Positions 12,205 through 16,370 of a stretch of 16,370 bases of DNA are shown one piece after another. A program made the position numbers and the translations under genes. The notes under the pieces were generated by a model. That model was not told the DNA's origin. It saw nothing but the letters and a program-made list of their open reading frames with translations, and did no database searches. The DNA lies in the NCBI GenBank assembly GCA_030673995.1, contig DAOUYU010000012.1, forward strand, positions 1 to 16,370, read 5' to 3'. How positions within the stretch are numbered: the stretch's first letter is position 1; the number at the start of each line of letters is the position of its first letter. This DNA is from Candidatus Aminicenantota bacterium. GTDB taxonomy: Bacteria; Acidobacteriota; Aminicenantia; Aminicenantales; Aminicenantaceae.

Positions 12205-13533
12205 TTATTTTATCAAGGCCAGGATAATATCCAGGGCTCTTATAAATTCCTGGCCTGAGATAGGAATATCTGGCTTGAATGTTCTATCCGGATAAAGATC
12301 CATGATCCCGTAAGAAACGCTTTGGATAATCGGTTGATAATAATAGTTTTGTTTTGAGATATCTGAGATTTGAATTCTCTCCGGCGGGATCTGGCGGATA
12401 AACCTGTACTCCTTTTTTTCTAAGTAGCGAATGAGGCGAAGGAGAATGTTAGCCATTTCCGCACGGATTACAATCTTTTTCGGTTGAAAAGTGTGATTAG
12501 GATAGATATCCAGAATACCTAAAAAAGTCATTTGAAGGATAAATTTTGATGCCCAGGATGTAGCGATATCGATGATGATGGGAGGTTTTGCTGTGATCTC
12601 TTCCACAATTCCTTTAAAGTTAACTCCGAGAAGGGCAGCAATTTCTTCATTGGTGATAGCTTCAGACGACGCGATGGAATCATACTGGCTGGGAAGTTTA
12701 AAAATGCCTAATTTGTTCTGAAGGCTTTTGATCCGATCCATAAACTCTTTATTTTCTGAGTCAAATTTCGATAATTTTTCATAGATTTCGAGGCTCTTTG
12801 TGTATTGCTGGGCTTGGTAAAGGGTTTCTGCATAATTTTTTAATATTTCTAAGTTTTCTGGCTCATTCGATGTTGCTGCTTTCAAATGAATCAACGCATT
12901 TTGAAACTCATTTTCTTTTCTATAAATCTCAGCAAGAGCGAGATGGGCTTTTGTGGATTGTGGTGAAAAATAGAGCACTTTGAGGTAGGTTTCTTTGCTT
13001 TTTTCTTTATCACCTGTAGCGAGAGCAGCAGCTGCTTCTGTTAATATCTCCTCCGTTTTTCGAATTTTAAGGATATCGTATTGATTCTTAGCCCAGGGAT
13101 GCTCTGGTTCCAATTTAAGAATTTCCCTGAATTCAGAAAATGCCTGCTCCTCACGGCCTGTTTTTTGGTAAACCTGGGCCAGGCCCGTATGGATCACAAC
13201 TGCGTCCGGATAGGTCTCCAGGGCTTTTTTGAAGAATTCTTCAGCGACTTTCAGCCTATTGAGCAGGTAATTGACATAGCCCAAACCGATGTGATAGACC
13301 GGGCTTTTGGTTCCTAATCTGGAGATTATTTTTTCAGCCTTGTTTCCTTTGCCTTTTCTCAGGTGGTCCCAGGCATCTTCTGTTAGAATTCTCTCCTCGA
13401 GGGAAAGTACTCCCTCAATAGAAGGGGGAAGATTCCCTATATGAAGAGAAGGGGGCGGAGGCGGAGGCTGAAGGGTTGCACATGACCAGAAGATTATTGT
13501 GAGCAAAATAATGGTGGATGATTTTTTTACCAA
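12205..13533 (-). CDS. TPR-repeat lipoprotein with two C-terminal SLH-like domains
   Basis: A 442-residue exported protein. Residues 1-18 form a signal peptide (KK, then a hydrophobic run) ending at Cys18 in FWSC, a slightly atypical lipobox, followed by a Pro-rich linker with six consecutive Pro. TPR-like helical pairs span about 80-145 and 163-260. Two SLH-like modules close the protein: 321-368 (GILDIYPNHTFQPKKIVIRAEM) is given here only by its key parts GILDIYP and FQP-RAEM, and 389-440 has GIMDLYPDRTFKP. SLH modules usually bind cell-wall polymers. TTG 13533 is the likely start: AGAGGAG lies just upstream, and the gene overlaps the hflX stop by seven bases (TTGGTAA). Role unknown; perhaps an envelope scaffold. 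Confidence 0.8.
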   Translation of the reverse strand: MVKKSSTIILLTIIFWSCATLQPPPPPPSLHIGNLPPSIEGVLSLEERILTEDAWDHLRKGKGNKAEKIISRLGTKSPVYHIGLGYVNYLLNRLKVAEEFFKKALETYPDAVVIHTGLAQVYQKTGREEQAFSEFREILKLEPEHPWAKNQYDILKIRKTEEILTEAAAALATGDKEKSKETYLKVLYFSPQSTKAHLALAEIYRKENEFQNALIHLKAATSNEPENLEILKNYAETLYQAQQYTKSLEIYEKLSKFDSENKEFMDRIKSLQNKLGIFKLPSQYDSIASSEAITNEEIAALLGVNFKGIVEEITAKPPIIIDIATSWASKFILQMTFLGILDIYPNHTFQPKKIVIRAEMANILLRLIRYLEKKEYRFIRQIPPERIQISDISKQNYYYQPIIQSVSYGIMDLYPDRTFKPDIPISGQEFIRALDIILALIK

Positions 13534-14786
13534 TTTTTCTCTCCTCTTTTTATATAAGGTAAGTATTTTAAAATTAAACCTGGATCGGCCATAAGTTTCA
13601 ATTCAAAAGAATCACCATCTTCTCTTTTTTTTAAAATCACTGTCCACTTCGAAAAGGAAGGGATCAATTTTCTTTCGGATTTGGGAATACGCAGATAAAA
13701 TAACTGCATGTTTTCAAAGAGAATGGACCTGAGCCTATCCTTGAGGGTTTGGATTCCTTCTCCTGTTTTTGCAGAGACATAGACTCGGCCGTTTGATAAC
13801 CTGCTTTTCTCTAACAGTTCTTCCTTGTTGGGCATAAGGTCGGCCTTGTTATAAACATGAATAACCGGAATGTCAGAGATGCCTATCTCTGAAAGCGTCT
13901 TTTCTACTGCTTCTATCTGGCTCTCATGGTTAGGATAATATACATCTATTATGTGAAGGATACAATCTGCCTCTTTGAGTTCTTCTAGAGTGGCTTTGAA
14001 TGCAGATATCAGTTCTACGGGAATTTTTTTGATAAATCCGACTGTGTCACTTAAAAAAAAGTAAAGTCCATCAGAAAAACTGACGCGACGGAGGATTGGA
14101 TCCAGGGTAGCAAAAAGCAGGGGAGAGGTGAACATTTTTTCGTGCGAAAGGCAGTTGAATAAGGTGGATTTTCCGGTGTTGGTATATCCAACAAGTGAGA
14201 CAGAAGGAATCGGACTTTTTTTTCTTCTTTTCCTTTGACTCGCTCGTCTTTTTTGAATGTTCAAGATTTCCTTTTTTATATTGGCAATTCTGTCTTGGAT
14301 TCTTCGCCTGTCCTCTTCCAGCTTTTTTTCTCCAGGGCCGCGGGTGCCGATTCCTCCTCCTAATCGAGAGAGAGCCACTCCTTTTCCCACCAATCGGGGC
14401 AGGAGATAGTTGAGCTGAGCAAGCTCAACCTGAAGTTTTCCTTCCTTACTTCTGGCTCGTTGGGCAAATATATCAAGGATCAGTTGATTTCGGTCTATTA
14501 CTTTGTCCTGAATCTTATCTTCCAGGTTTCGTTGCTGGATAGGGGTGAGGTTGTGGTCGAAAATAATAAGGTTGGCTTGGAGCTTTTCCTTTAAGTCGAT
14601 GAGTTCTGAGACTTTTCCCTCTCCTATGAGATACTTGGGGCTGATCTCCGGACGAAATTGAAAGATTTCTCCCCTTACTTCAGCCCCGGCTGTACGGGCC
14701 AGTCCTTTTAACTCCTCAATAGACTCTTCTGCTTCCAGTTTTTCCTTTTTATTTGTAGCGATATGAACAAGAATGGCGTTTTCCAT
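13527..14786 (-). CDS. hflX: Ribosome-associated GTPase HflX
   Basis: HflX binds the 50S subunit and splits stalled or hibernating ribosomes. The 419 residues show the N-terminal HflX domain (about 1-125), the GGGIGTRGPGEKKLE glycine-rich linker (143-157), a basic helical hinge (about 158-190), then the G domain. Its motifs are G1 GYTNTGKST (200-208), G2 TLDP (227-230), G3 DTVG (247-250), G4 NKAD (313-316) and G5 SAK (338-340). ATG 14786 is three bases after the miaA stop and has no good Shine-Dalgarno, which suggests coupled translation. The miaA-hflX order is common in bacteria, but the hfq often found between them is absent. Confidence 0.96.
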   Translation of the reverse strand: MENAILVHIATNKKEKLEAEESIEELKGLARTAGAEVRGEIFQFRPEISPKYLIGEGKVSELIDLKEKLQANLIIFDHNLTPIQQRNLEDKIQDKVIDRNQLILDIFAQRARSKEGKLQVELAQLNYLLPRLVGKGVALSRLGGGIGTRGPGEKKLEEDRRRIQDRIANIKKEILNIQKRRASQRKRRKKSPIPSVSLVGYTNTGKSTLFNCLSHEKMFTSPLLFATLDPILRRVSFSDGLYFFLSDTVGFIKKIPVELISAFKATLEELKEADCILHIIDVYYPNHESQIEAVEKTLSEIGISDIPVIHVYNKADLMPNKEELLEKSRLSNGRVYVSAKTGEGIQTLKDRLRSILFENMQLFYLRIPKSERKLIPSFSKWTVILKKREDGDSFELKLMADPGLILKYLPYIKRGEKNW

Positions 14787-14789
14787 TTT

Positions 14790-15713
14790 TTATATAAAGC
14801 TCTTTTGTACATATTCCAAGATCGAGGGGAACTCATAAGGAGAAAACCATTTGATTCCCTCTATTTTTCTGAACCACGTCATCTGCCTTTTTGCATAGTG
14901 GCGTGTATCTCTTTTAGTCAAAGTGATAGCATCTTCCATAGAAATTTCTTTTTTCAGAAATTTGAGGACATATTTGTAGCCAAGGGCACGGAAAGGAGGA
15001 GATTTTCCACTGACTCCTTCCTGGAGAAGGCTTTGCACTTCTATGACTATACCTTTTTCAAACATTTTATCAACTCTTTTCTCAATTCTTCTGTAGAGTT
15101 CCTGTCTTTCTAATTTTAACCCAATTTTTATACTATTGAAATCTTCAACAAATGATTTTGTTTTTGAGAAATGTTCGGATAGAGGTATTTGTGTCGAACA
15201 AAAGACTTCTAAAGCCCGAATGATTCTGAGCCTGTCGTGTTTTCCGATTTTTTCACAGTAGGCGGGATCGACTTTCATAAGTTTTTCTCTCAGACTTTCC
15301 AGTCCTTTTTCTCCGGCTTCATTTTCCAGCTTTTTGCGTATCGAAGGATCCCTTTTCCCTTCTGGAAAGAGACCATCGAGAAGAGCCTTGAGGTATAATC
15401 CTGTTCCCCCTACGATGAATGGAAGCTTTTCTCTTTTAGCAATTTTTTTTATAGCTTGTAGAGCCAAACGGACGAAGTCTGCCGCCGTAAATTGGGTCGA
15501 AGGGCTTACAACATCCAGGAGATAGTGAGGGATTTCTTCTCTTTTCTCCAGAGGGATTTTATCCGTTCCAATGTTAAAGCCTTTGTAGACCTGCATGGAG
15601 TCACAGTTTATGATTTCACCACCCATTTTCTTGGCGAGCTTGACCGCAGTTAAGCTTTTGCCCACGCTGGTTGGGCCTAGAACGATGATGAGATTTTTAC
15701 TTTTAGATTCCAA
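14790..15713 (-). CDS. miaA: tRNA dimethylallyltransferase
   Basis: Transfers a dimethylallyl group to A37 of tRNAs that read codons beginning with U. The P-loop GPTSVGKS is at 13-20. NCDSMQVYKG contains the catalytic-region D38. GTDK, HYLLDVV, VGGTGLYLKALLDG (101-114), RLRIIRALEV, ALGYK and TRHYAKRQMTWFR (270-282) are all family marks. Length 307 is normal. The start is TTG 15713, the only start codon after an in-frame stop two codons upstream. It lacks a Shine-Dalgarno and overlaps the end of a possible small membrane-peptide ORF, which may feed ribosomes to it. hflX follows three bases after the stop. Confidence 0.95.
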   Translation of the reverse strand: MESKSKNLIIVLGPTSVGKSLTAVKLAKKMGGEIINCDSMQVYKGFNIGTDKIPLEKREEIPHYLLDVVSPSTQFTAADFVRLALQAIKKIAKREKLPFIVGGTGLYLKALLDGLFPEGKRDPSIRKKLENEAGEKGLESLREKLMKVDPAYCEKIGKHDRLRIIRALEVFCSTQIPLSEHFSKTKSFVEDFNSIKIGLKLERQELYRRIEKRVDKMFEKGIVIEVQSLLQEGVSGKSPPFRALGYKYVLKFLKKEISMEDAITLTKRDTRHYAKRQMTWFRKIEGIKWFSPYEFPSILEYVQKSFI

Positions 15714-15783
15714 TTTTTAACAAAAGAAGAAACACTAGAAGTGTTAAAAAAATTAAAAGAGCAAGAATTTGTTTTCTCTTCAA
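15703..15783 (-). CDS. Possible small single-pass membrane peptide upstream of miaA
   Basis: A 26-codon frame begins at TTG 15783 and ends with TAA at 15705-15703, overlapping the miaA start by 11 bases in another frame. The peptide begins MKRKQILALL, continues almost entirely with Leu, Ile, Phe and Val, and ends LLKIGI: a positively charged N-end and one membrane-length helix. An AGGGAAG lies seven bases before the TTG. miaA itself lacks a ribosome-binding site, so translation of this frame could couple to it. Against it: the DNA is T-rich, so hydrophobic codons come cheaply, the start is TTG, and a small hairpin lies inside. I know no homologue. Confidence 0.3.
   Translation of the reverse strand: MKRKQILALLIFLTLLVFLLLLKIGI
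15731..15745 (-). terminator. Weak hairpin after the Yip1-family gene
   Basis: AACACT (15731-15736) and AGTGTT (15740-15745) form a perfect six-bp stem with a three-base loop. On the minus strand it is followed by TCTTCTTTTG, a T-rich but interrupted tail. It could slow or partly end transcription between the Yip1-family gene and miaA. The stem is AT-rich and weak, and it lies inside the possible small ORF, so the two readings compete. Confidence 0.2.
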
Positions 15784-15802
15784 CTCGATTCTTCCCTTTT
15801 TT

Positions 15803-16370
15803 TTATTGCATGGATTGGGGGAATAAGAGGGACCCGGCAATGTAGAGGAGGGTTTTTAGAAGCCAGAAACCATAGGAAAGGATAAGGCCTTTTTTTACAT
15901 CGATCTTGAGAACAGAAGACAAGCCATAGGCAAGGATCCCGTAAAACCAGAGCTGGAAAAAGTCAATCTGGCTCAACACCTTATATGCAGTAGATGTGAT
16001 CTCCAACCGCGGGAAGAGGAAAGCTAAACTGGTGGTGGTCTGGAAGACGGATTTACGGGCGAGAATCAAGGCAAGTCGCACTGCATTACCTAAGATTCTA
16101 TCGACAATACTCGCATGGAGGTACACTGAGAAAACCTGTTTATAATTGCCTTCTGTGGAAAACATCCGTCCCATGCCAAGAATAATTAAACTTGGGAGGA
16201 GAAAGCCGATCAAATTAGCTACAAGAGGAGCAGCAGCGGCCATCAGGATGATATACCAGTTAGGAGGATTCTCAAAAAAATCAAGCTGTCGGTTGTATGC
16301 ATCTTCGCCCATACTTTCTTGACGTTGGACGTCGTTTTTAAAGGCTTGAAGTTGGTCTTTTTGGAGATAA
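15803..16370 (-). CDS. Yip1-family membrane protein, 5' end beyond the window
   Basis: The frame is open to the right edge: upstream of ATG 16312 it continues without a stop as ...FKNDVQRQESMGEDAY, so the internal ATG is not the likely start and the gene is partial. The visible 189 residues hold a charged region, then ENPPNWYIILMAAAAPLVAN and about four further hydrophobic segments, with IDFFQLWFYGILAYGLSSVL (about residues 113-132 from the internal Met) matching the late-helix pattern of Yip1 proteins. The membrane segment following the loop and the FFQLW-x-x-x-L-A-GL pattern support the family. Function unknown. It is the first visible member of the run leading into miaA, 89 bases before it. 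Confidence 0.75.
   Translation of the reverse strand, partial: YLQKDQLQAFKNDVQRQESMGEDAYNRQLDFFENPPNWYIILMAAAAPLVANLIGFLLPSLIILGMGRMFSTEGNYKQVFSVYLHASIVDRILGNAVRLALILARKSVFQTTTSLAFLFPRLEITSTAYKVLSQIDFFQLWFYGILAYGLSSVLKIDVKKGLILSYGFWLLKTLLYIAGSLLFPQSMQ

Noticed and set aside
1..16370. A defence system, biosynthetic cluster or prophage
   Set aside because: Every sizeable gene has a housekeeping or membrane-protein assignment, and no nuclease, integrase, toxin pair or modular synthase was seen on either strand.

Overview
The window looks like chromosomal housekeeping DNA from a free-living, diderm-type bacterium of moderate, slightly AT-rich composition. The gene set and protein flavour suggest a deep-branching lineage of the Aminicenantes/Acidobacteria kind: paired PyrK/PyrD, a long PPDK, a single-domain proline dehydrogenase, Yip1-family membrane proteins, and intergenic GGGGAC-type inverted repeats. 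That placement is an inference from general resemblance, not a measurement. No phage, CRISPR array, rRNA, complete transposase or biosynthetic cluster is visible.

Layout. (1) 1-887, plus strand: tRNA-Gly(GCC), tRNA-Cys(GCA) and a Yip1-family membrane protein. (2) 843-3463, minus strand: pyrimidine cluster pyrK-pyrD-pyrF. pyrK and pyrD overlap by ATGA; pyrF follows after a spacer holding a perfect 24-bp hairpin and a second dispersed repeat. The pyrF 3' end overlaps the convergent Yip1 gene. (3) 3605-5130, plus strand: a class I/II aminotransferase coupled by ATGA to a membrane-anchored rhodanese that is cut off where an AT-rich/GGGGG repeat begins. (4) 5332-8052: pyruvate, phosphate dikinase. 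(5) 8145-9056, minus: proline dehydrogenase, divergent from a histone-deacetylase-like amidohydrolase at 9240-10202. (6) 10199-16370, minus: one tight operon-like run, in order of transcription: Yip1-family protein (cut by the window edge), a possible 26-residue membrane peptide, miaA, hflX, a TPR/SLH lipoprotein, pgsA and an M20 metallohydrolase. It ends with a headless C-terminal fragment of cutA in the same frame as the hydrolase.

How the genes work together. pyrK/pyrD/pyrF supply the orotate-forming and UMP-forming steps of pyrimidine synthesis. PPDK links pyruvate and PEP, and proline dehydrogenase and the aminotransferase point to amino-acid catabolism. miaA and hflX concern translation (tRNA modification, ribosome rescue), and pgsA makes phosphatidylglycerol phosphate.

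The most unusual content is between and at the ends of genes: three IR elements sharing a GGGAC core and tandemly duplicated arms, two broken genes (rhodanese missing its 3' half, cutA missing its 5' half), and a hidden small ORF ahead of miaA. I see no clear new multi-gene system. The best leads are the repeat family with its link to gene truncation, and the small membrane peptide.
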